The translations under genes were made by a program, and so were the position numbers. The notes under the pieces were generated by a model, which saw only the letters and a list, made by a program, of their open reading frames with translations, was not told the origin of the DNA and ran no database searches. Shown one piece after another: positions 47,770-57,420 of a stretch of DNA of 64,000 bases. The stretch's first letter is position 1; every line of letters starts with the position of its first letter. The DNA lies in the NCBI RefSeq assembly GCF_000023025.1, contig NC_012997.1, positions 3,035,125 through 3,099,124 of the forward strand. The letters are read 5' to 3'. This DNA is from Teredinibacter turnerae T7901. Lineage in GTDB: Bacteria > Pseudomonadota > Gammaproteobacteria > Pseudomonadales > Cellvibrionaceae.

Positions 47770-48927
47770 ATGAATGCAGAAGAAAAAGGGTTTCGCTCAC
47801 GCCCGCGCTGGGTGGACGAAGAACCCATGGTCGCAGGTTTGTTGGATACATTTCTCCACAAGCTTGAGCACGGGCACCGCTTGACCATGCGCGTTAACTC
47901 CAAAACTATGCCGGAGCTGTTCGATTTCAACAACGAAGAAACCAAGTACCTCTGGTCGCTGGTGAAATCACTCAACAACGAATACCACATTCTGTCGATT
48001 CGCTATGGCCGCACCAAACCCTTCCAGGAGGCCTACGACAATGCGCAACTGCTGTTCAACGACGAAAAAGAAGAGTTGGTGCGGGACTGGTTAAACCGCC
48101 CGGCACTGGACCCCTACTCCCTGGTTTGGCACGAAGCCCTGCGCAAGATGGCCGACAAATTTGAAGATCACGGGCAAACATTCAGCGAACAGATTGTGCG
48201 CCTGCCCGATAGGGGCGCAGAACAGACCTTGCGAGCGTTCGCCCGCATTGGCGGCGAATTGCAAAAGCCGATAACCCTGCGCGCACTTTCTGCCCGCTGC
48301 TTTTGGGGCGATTCCAAGTTTTTGGATCACCGCGAAGAATTGGTCCGCACCCTGTACCCAAATTCCAGTCACAACCTGCAAACGCGCCCCGTGTTAATGA
48401 CTGTGGATCTGGCCAGTCATTTCCGGCGGGTATTGTTTGTCGAAAATCAGGATACTTTTCTCGCGTTATCAAAGATGGCACTGCCCGAGGTGAGCCTGGT
48501 GTACAGCGGCGGCTTTCGCGGTGCTTCCGCCCGCATACGCACGTCCGGCAATGTGGCATTCAGCTACCTGGGCATCACTGACGAAGACACCCGCAACGCT
48601 TTTGAGCGCTGGTGGCTTGGCCTGGACGACGACAAAGTGGCAAAGGTCTATTTCTGGGGGGATCTGGATTTCACCGGCATGGCCATACTCAAGGCCCTGC
48701 GGGTGTGCTTCCCCAAAATAGCGGCCTGGAAAACCGGCTACTATCCACTGCTGAAAAGGCTTGAACAGGGGCTGGGCCACGACCAGGAAACCAGCGGCAA
48801 AGAACGGCAAAAAGACCCGGAACTCACCGGCTGCGAGATCGCCGATTTAGAGCTGCTCCCTGCCATGCGAACAGCCGGCGAGTTTGTTGATCAAGAAGCG
48901 GTGTTGATGCGGGAACTGGAAATTTAA
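47770..48927 (+). CDS. jetD: Wadjet nuclease JetD (MksG, Toprim)
   Basis: About 385 residues. N-terminal DUF3322 and C-terminal DUF2220 Toprim domain related to topoisomerase VI/Spo11. Metal-binding residues appear intact: Glu225 in LFVENQDTF and the DxD in FWGDLDFTG (Asp298, Asp300). It cuts the plasmid after loop extrusion stalls. I prefer the ATG at 47770, with GGGG 5 bases upstream, over the GTG at 47764. Its presence shows the locus is a full type I Wadjet, not only a housekeeping MksBEF condensin. Confidence 0.92.
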   Translation: MNAEEKGFRSRPRWVDEEPMVAGLLDTFLHKLEHGHRLTMRVNSKTMPELFDFNNEETKYLWSLVKSLNNEYHILSIRYGRTKPFQEAYDNAQLLFNDEKEELVRDWLNRPALDPYSLVWHEALRKMADKFEDHGQTFSEQIVRLPDRGAEQTLRAFARIGGELQKPITLRALSARCFWGDSKFLDHREELVRTLYPNSSHNLQTRPVLMTVDLASHFRRVLFVENQDTFLALSKMALPEVSLVYSGGFRGASARIRTSGNVAFSYLGITDEDTRNAFERWWLGLDDDKVAKVYFWGDLDFTGMAILKALRVCFPKIAAWKTGYYPLLKRLEQGLGHDQETSGKERQKDPELTGCEIADLELLPAMRTAGEFVDQEAVLMRELEI

Positions 48928-48952
48928 TTGCCCTGCTGGCCACCTCAGCCCG

Positions 48953-48986
48953 GCAGTTAAATAGACATTTCCATCTATTTAACTGC
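48953..48986. repeat. 13-bp perfect inverted repeat after jetD
   Basis: GCAGTTAAATAGA and TCTATTTAACTGC with an 8-base loop, 26 bases past the jetD stop. A long stem without T-run; it could end the transcript or be a recombination footprint. Confidence 0.85.
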
Positions 48987-49289
48987 ACGCTTTCACATCA
49001 CCTATTGCAATCGCTAGATTCATTGCCAAGTTAATTAACGACAAAATCGAACCACCCTAAACCAGGCTGCAAACCTCCAGCCCAGCCACCTTTCACGGCC
49101 ACATGCCACGGCGAGCCCCAACGCATCTGTGGCCATGCGTAAAATCGAGAACTAGCGCACATCCGACAGCTCTTACAACGTTTTACCCGCCATTTGGCGG
49201 GTATGGCGTATTAAGCCACTAACCTATTATTCCGCGACATAATTTGTGCGTTCCGACGCCACTCTTGCGGAAAATTAAAGGTAGGAAGG
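48987..49289. other. Intergenic region jetD-lipoprotein
   Basis: About 300 bases with no gene. Contains a hairpin ACCCGCCA-TT-TGGCGGGT at 49185-49202 and AT-rich sequence that should hold the promoter of the next gene. Confidence 0.45.
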
Positions 49290-52200
49290 ATGAAAGTGAG
49301 TTTATTTAGACGGTATGTGGGTTTGAGCTGTGTGATTTTCGCGTTAAGCGCCTGTGGCGGCGGGGGCTCCGGATCATCCGGCGGAACCGGTACTCCTGGC
49401 AACGGCAACACCTCCAATTCGAGCTCTAGCAGCAGTTCCAGCTCAAGCAGCAGCTCGAGCTCTTCGACTACGGGCTCCACCTCCAACTCATCGTCGTCTA
49501 GCAGCAGCTCCAATACCTCTTCAAGTACATCGTCAACTAGCTCTTCAAGTAGTTCGAGTTCGTCGTCCAGCAGTGGCGCGCCAGACAGTGCTTCCAGCTC
49601 ATCATCCAGCTCCAGCAGTTCGTCCTCAAGCAGCAGTTCAAGCTCGTCTTCCAGCTCTAGCAGCTCGTCTTCAAGTAGCAGTTCAAGCTCATCGTCGTCC
49701 AGCGGCGGTGTTGCGTTGCCCGTGCTGGCAGACCTGCCGATTCAACAATTTATCCAGGATGAGCTCATATCCATTGCACTTACCAGCAGCGCAGGTAAAG
49801 CGCTGACAGACTGTGCCGCAGACTTGCCCGCCGGTTGGTCGATTGCGATCTCAGCCGCCGCTGATGGCTGCGAAATTTCCGGTGAGGCATCCGATCTGCT
49901 TTCGCTCACAGAGATCACCGTCACCGCCACCAACAGTGCTGGCAGTGACAGCGGCCGTGTGCCGGTTGAAGTCGTCGCCGCCAGTCCGTTCATCACCACC
50001 TGGCAAACCAATAACGAAGGTGCCAGTGAGGACAATCAGATTTTTCTGCCCGTATCCCCGGACTTCGATTATGACTTTAACGTAGATTGGGGCGATGGCA
50101 GCAGCGACATCAACGTAACCGACAGCATCACCCACACCTATGCCCAGCCCGGCACCTACCAGGTGTCAATCACTGGTCGCTACCCACAGCCGGCATGCAA
50201 CATCAATGGCGATGAATTCAAACTCATCTCCGTCGACGCCTGGGGCAACCGGCCCTGGCTGTCCATGTCGTACTCATTCGCCTTCTGCTCCAGCCTTGTC
50301 AGCGTCGACAGCCAGGCCCCTAACCTCTCTCGAGTTACCGACTTGGAGGGTATGTTTCTATTCGCATCGCATTTCAACAGCCCCATTGATAACTGGGACA
50401 CCTCAGCAATTACCAACATGCGCAGAATGTTTTACGGTGCAGAGTCCTTTGACCAGGACATCAGCACCTGGGATGTCAGTCAGGTGCAAACCATGGCAGA
50501 AATGTTCAAAGAGGCATTCGTGTTTAACCGGCCAATCGGCGGTTGGGATGTCAGCAAAGTGACTGAAATGAATAGCCTGTTTGAGAGTGCAGCGCTGTTC
50601 AACCAGGATATCACCAGCTGGGATGTGTCCGGCGTGACCACAATGGCCGAGATGTTCAATGGCGCGGAAGCATTTAATCAGAACATCGGCAACTGGGACG
50701 TCAGCAACGTAGAATCCATGGGAAGCATGTTCCGCGAGGCCAGCGCATTCAACCAAAATATTGCAGCGTGGCAGATAGGGAAAGTCACCGACTTATACAG
50801 CATGTTTCGCGACGCGGTGGCGTTCAATCAGGACATTAGCGATTGGGACACAAGCCAGGTAACCACCATGGACAGTATGTTCCGGCAGGCTCAAAACTTT
50901 GACCAGGACCTGTCTCAATGGAATATTAGCGCCGTCACCAATATGGCTAGCTTTGCAGAAAGCAGCGGTTTGTCATTCAACAATTACAACGCAATGCTGC
51001 AGGCCTGGGCACAGCTGCCACTACAAAGCGATGTTGCCTTCGGCGTCGGGAGCCTGCAATACGGGTTTGAAGCAGAGGCCGCCCGCACTACCATCATCGA
51101 CACATTTGGCTGGTCGATCGAAGACGGCGGCCTTGCGACCCTGCCCGCACTCCAAGACACAGCCACAACTTTTTACACCGCCAATGGCGTTAAGTTTCTA
51201 CTGACGAATCTCGGTGGTTCGCCAGAAAGCTGTGCCGCTGACGATTTGCCCGCGGGGCTGTCCATCGGACTATCCGAAAACGGCAGTAGCTGTGTAATTA
51301 CCGGTGCAGCGCAGGCAATCCAAGCAGAAACCGTTGTTAGCGTCAGTGCGACCAATGTGGTCGGCACCAAGTCAGCCAACCTGACCCTTACAGTGCTCGA
51401 AGAAACGCCCTTCGTTACAATATGGAAAACAGATAATACCGGTGCGAGCGACGACAGCCAGATTACTATCCAAACCAACGCCAGCTTCGCGTACGACTAC
51501 ACTGTCGATTGGGGTGATGGCAGTGTCGATGCCAATCTGACTGGCGACAGCACCCACACCTACGCCAGTGCAGGCGAATACACCGTATCCATATCCGGCA
51601 ATTTCCCGGCCATAACATTCACCCCGAGCAACAGTGCAAACGCCAGCGATTCGCTTAAGCTGTTAAGCGTTGAGCACTGGGGATTACGCACTTGGCTCTC
51701 AATGGAAAATGCGTTCTTCAATTGCGATAACCTGGTGATTAACGATACCACCAGCCCCGATTTAAGCCAGGCCACCGTTATGACAAACGTGTTCGCCCAG
51801 GCCTCCAACTTTAATAGCGATATAAGTGGCTGGGATGTTTCCAACATCACCAGGCTGGACGGCGCTTTTGTGAGCGCGAAAGCCTTTAATCAGGATATCG
51901 GTGCGTGGAATGTATCCAAGGTCACCACCATGCGCTCAATGTTTAACAGCGCGTCCGTGTTCAACCAGAACATTGGCAGTTGGGATGTATCGCAGGTAAC
52001 CGATATGGCGTTTATGTTCAACGCTGCAAAATCCTTTAACCAGGATATTGGCAACTGGAATGTTGACAAGGTTCTCTCTATGACGTCGATGTTTGAACAA
52101 GCTCAAGTATTCGACCAGGATATCTCCGCCTGGAACACCGGCAAAGTTACCTCCATGGGCCGTATGTTCCGCGAAGCACGTGCGTTCAATCAGGAAATTG

Positions 52201-52589
52201 GCCTCTGGGACGTGAGCAGCGTTACCAATATGAGCGACCTGTTTTTTGCGAGCTCCGCATTTAACGCCGACCTTTCCACCTGGGATGTCTCCAGTGCGAC
52301 AAATCTCTCGCGGATGTTCCGAGGTGCTAACAACTTTGACCAAAACCTCGCAGACTGGGATATTTCGTCGGCATCTAATATGTCTGACACCTTTTCAGTT
52401 ACACCACTTTCAACCAGCAACTACGATGCAATACTGATTGCCTGGAGCCAAAATCCTAATATTAAAAACGGCGTGAAGCTGGGCGCAACGAGCACACACT
52501 ACAGTTCGGCTGCGCAGAGCGCGCGGGATTTCCTCATCAACGAAAAAGGCTGGGAGATTAATGATGCGGGCCTTTTTATCGCACCTTAA
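49290..52589 (+). CDS. Poly-serine lipoprotein with duplicated PKD and BspA-like (DUF285) repeats
   Basis: 1099 residues. Signal peptide and lipobox LSAC with Cys22, then a Gly-rich stretch, then about 100 residues almost all Ser (about 41-139). The rest is two copies of one module: an Ig-like part, a PKD-like part (VDWGDGS with HTYAxxGxYxVSI) and a run of about 24-residue repeats of the form FNxDIxxWDVSxVTxMxxMF. These are DUF285/BspA repeats, known for surface binding and adhesion. Poly-Ser linkers of this size are typical of Saccharophagus and relatives. Function as an adhesin is inference. Confidence 0.88.
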   Translation: MKVSLFRRYVGLSCVIFALSACGGGGSGSSGGTGTPGNGNTSNSSSSSSSSSSSSSSSSTTGSTSNSSSSSSSSNTSSSTSSTSSSSSSSSSSSSGAPDSASSSSSSSSSSSSSSSSSSSSSSSSSSSSSSSSSSSSSGGVALPVLADLPIQQFIQDELISIALTSSAGKALTDCAADLPAGWSIAISAAADGCEISGEASDLLSLTEITVTATNSAGSDSGRVPVEVVAASPFITTWQTNNEGASEDNQIFLPVSPDFDYDFNVDWGDGSSDINVTDSITHTYAQPGTYQVSITGRYPQPACNINGDEFKLISVDAWGNRPWLSMSYSFAFCSSLVSVDSQAPNLSRVTDLEGMFLFASHFNSPIDNWDTSAITNMRRMFYGAESFDQDISTWDVSQVQTMAEMFKEAFVFNRPIGGWDVSKVTEMNSLFESAALFNQDITSWDVSGVTTMAEMFNGAEAFNQNIGNWDVSNVESMGSMFREASAFNQNIAAWQIGKVTDLYSMFRDAVAFNQDISDWDTSQVTTMDSMFRQAQNFDQDLSQWNISAVTNMASFAESSGLSFNNYNAMLQAWAQLPLQSDVAFGVGSLQYGFEAEAARTTIIDTFGWSIEDGGLATLPALQDTATTFYTANGVKFLLTNLGGSPESCAADDLPAGLSIGLSENGSSCVITGAAQAIQAETVVSVSATNVVGTKSANLTLTVLEETPFVTIWKTDNTGASDDSQITIQTNASFAYDYTVDWGDGSVDANLTGDSTHTYASAGEYTVSISGNFPAITFTPSNSANASDSLKLLSVEHWGLRTWLSMENAFFNCDNLVINDTTSPDLSQATVMTNVFAQASNFNSDISGWDVSNITRLDGAFVSAKAFNQDIGAWNVSKVTTMRSMFNSASVFNQNIGSWDVSQVTDMAFMFNAAKSFNQDIGNWNVDKVLSMTSMFEQAQVFDQDISAWNTGKVTSMGRMFREARAFNQEIGLWDVSSVTNMSDLFFASSAFNADLSTWDVSSATNLSRMFRGANNFDQNLADWDISSASNMSDTFSVTPLSTSNYDAILIAWSQNPNIKNGVKLGATSTHYSSAAQSARDFLINEKGWEINDAGLFIAP

Positions 52590-52607
52590 AAGCCCGCGAC
52601 AAAATCT

Positions 52608-52638
52608 CGCCACAGCATAAAACGCTGTGGCGGTTTTA
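52608..52638 (+). terminator. Terminator after BspA-like lipoprotein gene
   Basis: CGCCACAGC / GCTGTGGCG, 9-bp stem, 7-base loop, then GTTTTATT, 19 bases past the stop. Confidence 0.85.
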
Positions 52639-52852
52639 TTCAACATTTGTAGGGTTCCGGCAACGGCTATTCACATCCAACTCATGGGGGCAATGCTCGC
52701 AGTGCGGTAGTATCAGCATCGCACTGCCAGCCTCGGGCGCTGCTATCATAGCGTCGGGGTAAAGATTGTGTTATTCATTAAAAACGGCATACTGCAACCT
52801 CCAACCGTTTTGCCAAGAGTCCATTGCTCAAGTTTCTCGCCCACAACCGACT

Positions 52853-55177
52853 ATGCCCAGCCCAATAAAACACCTGCTCTTGCTGCTCCTAAGTTTCTCG
52901 CCACTCGTGTTTAGTGAAACGGCGGGCGAGCAACCAATAGCGGGCGACTTCGGCAACCCGCTGCTGCTCACGCAGAACCACGATGCTTACGAACTGAATA
53001 TCGCTCAACAAGCAAGCGGCTTATTCCCCTGCGAATCCGGCTTAACAAAGGATGTTATTCGCAATTTTTCGGTCTCTCTCCGTGCCCACCAAAAAACCAC
53101 AACCCTCCCTAATTTCCGACGGAACCCGCACTACTGCTTTCTTATCAACGTGCAGAATCAAACAGCACAGCAATCTTGGGTGTTACATTTCAGTAACTTT
53201 TACATAGACCAGATAAAGTTGCATGTGCAGACAGGAGAGCATGCACAGGAATTTTTCTCAGATTTTTCTCAAGGCTTTGGCAACGCGCGACTCAATGTTC
53301 TCGGCCGCGGCTTCGAGCTCAGTTTAGAACCCAATACTACGTACAATATCGCCATTGAATTGACTGCTGACGGCATAGTAGCGCCGCCCTACATCCGACT
53401 GACAACCGCTGCCGCTTACACCAGCTGGTCCAACTACATGGGTTATATTTACAGCCTCGCAGTGGGTGTGATTATAGGGCTAATTTTAATTGCCCTGTGC
53501 TGCGCGGCTGTACTGAGGGACACCACGTTTTTATGGTTCAGTCTCTCCTCTATTTTTCTGCTTTCTTTTTTATGCTACCGCAGTGTTGTTGGCGTAAAAC
53601 TGTTCGGTTACAGCCCGGAGACCTCGTGGTGGCTTTGGTTGTGGGTATCAGCCCTGCAAATCAGCACCCTCATGTTCGCTCGCGCATTTCTCACAGAGGA
53701 AGCCCAATACTCGCGTTTTCAACGGCTATTTGATGGCACGCTCATTTTTTTTGGCCTCTCGTTAGCATTAAGCTTTGTGCTGCCACTAAAGCTGAATATG
53801 GTGCTCTTCGTCTTTAATGGCGTATTGATGATGATGCTAATTCTATCGGCCGGTTTGGATAAACTCGTTCGCAGAGGCCGCTACTACCTTCTTTTTATGC
53901 TGGGCTGGCTGCCAGTGCTCTACGCACTTGTCGAACTTGGTTTTGTCGCCGCAAGAGTACCCGATGCACACTCTAGCACCTTGTCTTATAAAGTCGTACG
54001 AGAACCGTTTTTTCAAATCGCACATATGCTGATTCACTTCATCGCCATGCTTATTCGTATAAACGAACTCAAGAGGCAATCGTTTCTAGCAACCATGCGT
54101 AATGATGCGAAATCACGTTTCCTCGCATCCGCCAGCCACGACTTACGTCAGCCGCTTCACAGCATGGGCATGTTTTTGGCGCATCTAAGCGAACACATTC
54201 AAAACAAATCGAGCCGTGTGCTGCTAAGTAAAGTATTTCAGCTTCATGAGCAAATGAATCAGTCATTCGGTACGCTAATGGAACTCAGTCGCCTGGAAGC
54301 CGGCGCCGAAGAAGCACACATCGAACGGGTTAACCTAAATAGCCTGTTAGCCAGCCTGCGGGTGGAATACGAACCCCAGGCACAATCCAAAGGCTTAAGC
54401 CTTCGCTTCCACTGTTCTGTGAACCATCTGGCTTCAGACCAGGTGTTACTGGAGCGCATTCTGCGAAACCTGTTAAGTAACGCCATAAAGTACACCGACC
54501 GCGGTGGAGTACTGCTCGGCGTACGCCGCCGCGATCAATACCTGCTGATACAGGTGTGGGACACGGGCCAGGGCATCACCAGCGAAAGTCGTAACGTAAT
54601 TTTCGATATTTACCAGCGCTCGCAACATGCGAACAGCGACCACGCAGGAATGGGTATTGGGCTCGCGATAGTCCGTCACTCTGCCGAATTACTGCATGGC
54701 GCCATTACACTGCGTTCACGCGCTGGCAGAGGTTCGGTGTTTGAGTTACGGCTTCCCGCTATAGAAGCGCCCTCACTTCCCGCCGGCAGCCGCGAGACTT
54801 CAACTGCAGACAGGTTGCGCATTGTCGTCGAGCTTAGCGAGACGACACTACGTAGTCAGGTTAACGCGTGCCTGCATTCGTGGGGCTACCTTGCTTCCGA
54901 TCAAACTGCCAGCGACCAAAATGCAGCTATGACTCTGGTTATTGGGGAATCACCCGGCGAAGCTGACTATGAAGCTCTTGTCGCGCATGCCCAATCACTG
55001 GAAGCGCGTTTTGGCAATGTGGTGCAAGCACAGTTCGGCGGTACAGTTGAGCGCGCACTGGCTGCAAAACTTACCTCGCTCAATGTGCACACGCTGTCGT
55101 CGGAATTCAGGCCGGCGGAATTGCGTTCCCTCCTCCGTTATCTGGAAGCACAGTGGCTACAAGGATCACAATCATGA
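52853..55177 (+). CDS. Membrane sensor histidine kinase with 7TMR-DISM region and degenerate receiver
   Basis: About 774 residues from the ATG at 52853; a longer frame upstream starts with TTG and adds nothing conserved. Signal peptide, periplasmic DISM-type domain (about 25-200), seven membrane helices (about 205-400), then the kinase: His429 in ASASHDLRQPLHSMG, N-box NLLSNAIKYT, G1 DTGQGI, G2 GMGIGLAIV. The last 110 residues are receiver-like but I see no phosphoacceptor Asp-Lys pair. The ASHDLRQPL class is usual in hybrid kinases. ATGA overlap with the regulator gene. Confidence 0.88.
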   Translation: MPSPIKHLLLLLLSFSPLVFSETAGEQPIAGDFGNPLLLTQNHDAYELNIAQQASGLFPCESGLTKDVIRNFSVSLRAHQKTTTLPNFRRNPHYCFLINVQNQTAQQSWVLHFSNFYIDQIKLHVQTGEHAQEFFSDFSQGFGNARLNVLGRGFELSLEPNTTYNIAIELTADGIVAPPYIRLTTAAAYTSWSNYMGYIYSLAVGVIIGLILIALCCAAVLRDTTFLWFSLSSIFLLSFLCYRSVVGVKLFGYSPETSWWLWLWVSALQISTLMFARAFLTEEAQYSRFQRLFDGTLIFFGLSLALSFVLPLKLNMVLFVFNGVLMMMLILSAGLDKLVRRGRYYLLFMLGWLPVLYALVELGFVAARVPDAHSSTLSYKVVREPFFQIAHMLIHFIAMLIRINELKRQSFLATMRNDAKSRFLASASHDLRQPLHSMGMFLAHLSEHIQNKSSRVLLSKVFQLHEQMNQSFGTLMELSRLEAGAEEAHIERVNLNSLLASLRVEYEPQAQSKGLSLRFHCSVNHLASDQVLLERILRNLLSNAIKYTDRGGVLLGVRRRDQYLLIQVWDTGQGITSESRNVIFDIYQRSQHANSDHAGMGIGLAIVRHSAELLHGAITLRSRAGRGSVFELRLPAIEAPSLPAGSRETSTADRLRIVVELSETTLRSQVNACLHSWGYLASDQTASDQNAAMTLVIGESPGEADYEALVAHAQSLEARFGNVVQAQFGGTVERALAAKLTSLNVHTLSSEFRPAELRSLLRYLEAQWLQGSQS

Positions 55178-55812
55178 ATACCCCGCATTGTAACGACAAA
55201 ATATTAATCGCCGAAGATCACGACCTTTATAGAGATGGATTACATCTATTGCTGGCGGAGCTTTTACCGGGTGCTACGGTAAACACGGCCGACGATTTCC
55301 CCTCGGCCTTTGCAAAACTTAAAAGCACCCGTGATTACAACCTGATCACCCTGGATGTAAAAATGCCAGGTACGCGCGACCTAGACGGTTTAAAAGCGAT
55401 TCGCAACGAATTCCCCACCCTCACCATCATCGTGATTTCAACGATTGACTTCGGCACCAGTACACGCCAAATGTTAGATGCGGGCGCAAATGGTTTTATT
55501 GCCAAATCGACCAGCAAGGAAGAAATGAAAAACGCGATACAGGAAATACTGAACGGCAATATCGTCGTGAAATCCGCCCAGGAAGATCCAGGCTACATCG
55601 ATTTAACCACCCAGCAACGGGCCACTTTGCGCTACCTCGCGGAAGGCTTGTCAAATAAAGAAATAGCGATACAGTTGGGTGTGTCTCCATCCACTGCCAA
55701 AGAATACGTCTCCAAAGTTATCGAGCGTTTGGATGCAACCAACAGAACCCAGGCAGTACTGGCCGCCCAACGCGAAGGGCTATTGATTGATCATCTGGTC
55801 AGTGGCGATTGA
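55174..55812 (+). CDS. NarL/LuxR-type response regulator
   Basis: 212 residues from the ATG at 55174 (AAGGA 8 bases upstream). Receiver domain with AEDHDLYRDG, phosphoacceptor in ITLDVKMPG, Ser-Thr in VISTID and Lys in FIAKSTS, then a LuxR/NarL helix-turn-helix (TTQQRATLRYLAEGLSNKEIAIQLGVSPSTAKEYV). Coupled to the kinase gene by a 4-base overlap, hence its partner. Targets are unknown; flanking lipoprotein genes are plausible. Confidence 0.93.
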   Translation: MNTPHCNDKILIAEDHDLYRDGLHLLLAELLPGATVNTADDFPSAFAKLKSTRDYNLITLDVKMPGTRDLDGLKAIRNEFPTLTIIVISTIDFGTSTRQMLDAGANGFIAKSTSKEEMKNAIQEILNGNIVVKSAQEDPGYIDLTTQQRATLRYLAEGLSNKEIAIQLGVSPSTAKEYVSKVIERLDATNRTQAVLAAQREGLLIDHLVSGD

Positions 55813-55922
55813 AAATTTGCCCACTTGTAAATTTTATGCTGGCAGCGCTATAACCAAGCTTTATGTGTCTCTAAATTGCCGTCGTTCTATGCCGCCTACT
55901 CGGCGGATCACACTAATTTTTA

Positions 55923-56000
55923 TTGGTGCCTGTCCCTCAATTTTTATTGTCCCTCTAATTTCTTTTGGTGCATGTCCCTCTAATATTGTCCCTCTAATTT
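55923..56000. repeat. Tandem GGTGCMTGTCCCTC repeat
   Basis: Two imperfect units of 36-42 bases (55923, 55965), each with TTGGTGCMTGTCCCTC followed by ATTGTCCCTCTAATTT, so GTCCCTC occurs four times. Similar GGGACAGGCACC sequences occur near REP/IS200-like elements in many proteobacteria; I see no transposase here. A GCCGCC/GGCGG mini-hairpin precedes it at 55892-55906. Confidence 0.75.
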
Positions 56001-56051
56001 ACCCGCTATTCTAAATAAACTGAAGGTTAGGTTCGCTTACCAACCTAGCAG

Positions 56052-57173
56052 CTAAAGACTCATAGCCAACAAACGCGCAATGAGTTGTGCCTGGGAACGA
56101 CAGCCGGCTTTTTGAATAGCGGCTTTTACCTGCTGCCGTACCGTTCCGAGACTTACCCCTCGCCGCGCGGCGATATCTGGCAATGTCAATCCCTCACATA
56201 ACAACGCTGCAACGCCGGCTTCAGCCACGGTCATATCTGTCCAGCTCAGAATCAACCTCGGCGAAATTTGAGTTGTGGTTCGAAGCGGTTCGATTTTCAC
56301 CAAGAGTGCGTTGTGGTGTTGTGGCCCCCAGGGCGTGACCGTAGCGTGCAACCATGGCGACATTGTTACCCGATAGGCTTTCGTTGCCGCAAGAGCAGCA
56401 AAGCTCTCGTGCCCATCGTAGGTCGCATTCGAATATTCACCAACCAGCGCCTCCGCCTGCGCTTGGTTTTTTGCTTCGTAGAAACGCAACCGCTGGAGCC
56501 CGTCCACCTGTACCAGTCGCACACTGCGCATCAACGTCTCGGCCTGCGTGTTGAACTCATAGACCCGCAGCTGATAATCGCACACGAAGGCTGCAGTTGC
56601 CTGCTCAGAAAAAAGACGCTCGAAGGTTTTCTCCTGAGTATGCAGCCCCTGTAATTGCCGACCAAACTTCAACGCCTGCTCAACATGCGTCAAATAAGCA
56701 TCGGCTCGTCGTTTTTCTATTGGGGTAAAATTTACTCGCGCGTTGCCGCGCATAAACGCTAGCTCCGTCATCATCACCTGTCGCTCACCATCACCGGAGA
56801 GCAGCAAACAACCGAGAGAATGCCGAATATCCGCCGGCCGGGCAAAATCGGTATAAATCTCGGATCGGGTAAACGCCTTATCGTCATAGACCTCGTGACT
56901 GGCGTGGAAGCAATTTGGTTCATGTTGTGCGAGTGCTTTGGTCCAGACATCCACTGAGAAGAAATGTTGTTGGTACCGTTCAAAATGACCCGGCTCAAAA
57001 CCAACTTCAACAAAAGCGAAAGGCTGCTCATCGACACTGCCCCGTGCCGCGATGAACGCGTGGGTAGCATCAAGATCTGCGGCTATAGCGGCCAGCACAT
57101 CCGGCCAGGTGTCAGGAGCAGAAATTGTGTTGTAGATACGAAAAAGCAAATCATGTGAAAGGAGATCAGACAT
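56052..57173 (-). CDS. LuxR-type transcriptional regulator
   Basis: 373 residues. Long N-terminal part without a receiver or autoinducer motif that I recognise; residues about 180-290 look PAS-like (ATAAFVCDYQLRVYEFN). The C-terminal 65 residues are a LuxR helix-turn-helix (LTVAEAGVAALLCEGLTLPDIAARRGVSLGTVRQQV in shortened form LTLPDIAARRGVSLGTVRQQ). Convergent with the kinase/regulator pair and divergent from the VWA lipoprotein gene, which it might control. Confidence 0.85.
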   Translation of the reverse strand: MSDLLSHDLLFRIYNTISAPDTWPDVLAAIAADLDATHAFIAARGSVDEQPFAFVEVGFEPGHFERYQQHFFSVDVWTKALAQHEPNCFHASHEVYDDKAFTRSEIYTDFARPADIRHSLGCLLLSGDGERQVMMTELAFMRGNARVNFTPIEKRRADAYLTHVEQALKFGRQLQGLHTQEKTFERLFSEQATAAFVCDYQLRVYEFNTQAETLMRSVRLVQVDGLQRLRFYEAKNQAQAEALVGEYSNATYDGHESFAALAATKAYRVTMSPWLHATVTPWGPQHHNALLVKIEPLRTTTQISPRLILSWTDMTVAEAGVAALLCEGLTLPDIAARRGVSLGTVRQQVKAAIQKAGCRSQAQLIARLLAMSL

Positions 57174-57420
57174 GCACTACGACCCTTTGCTGTCCCAATA
57201 AAAAACCGGGCACACGCAATGGATACCCGGTTCTACTCAACTTCTCAACGTGCAAACACTTTTTTACGGGGCGATTATAACGAACTATCTGGCACTTGGA
57301 TCATCTTTTTTGCTGTCCGACAACTCCCAAATGGTAGATGTGCTTTTTTAAACCAGATCTCATAATTAGAGCGATTTATATCCCACTAAAGTTTATCTCA
57401 CGCCAAGAGGTCAGGTATTC

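Noticed and set aside
49411-49710. Dense DNA repeats that could be mistaken for CRISPR or satellite
   Set aside because: They are serine codons (AGC, TCC, TCG mixtures) in frame within the lipoprotein linker; no spacers.
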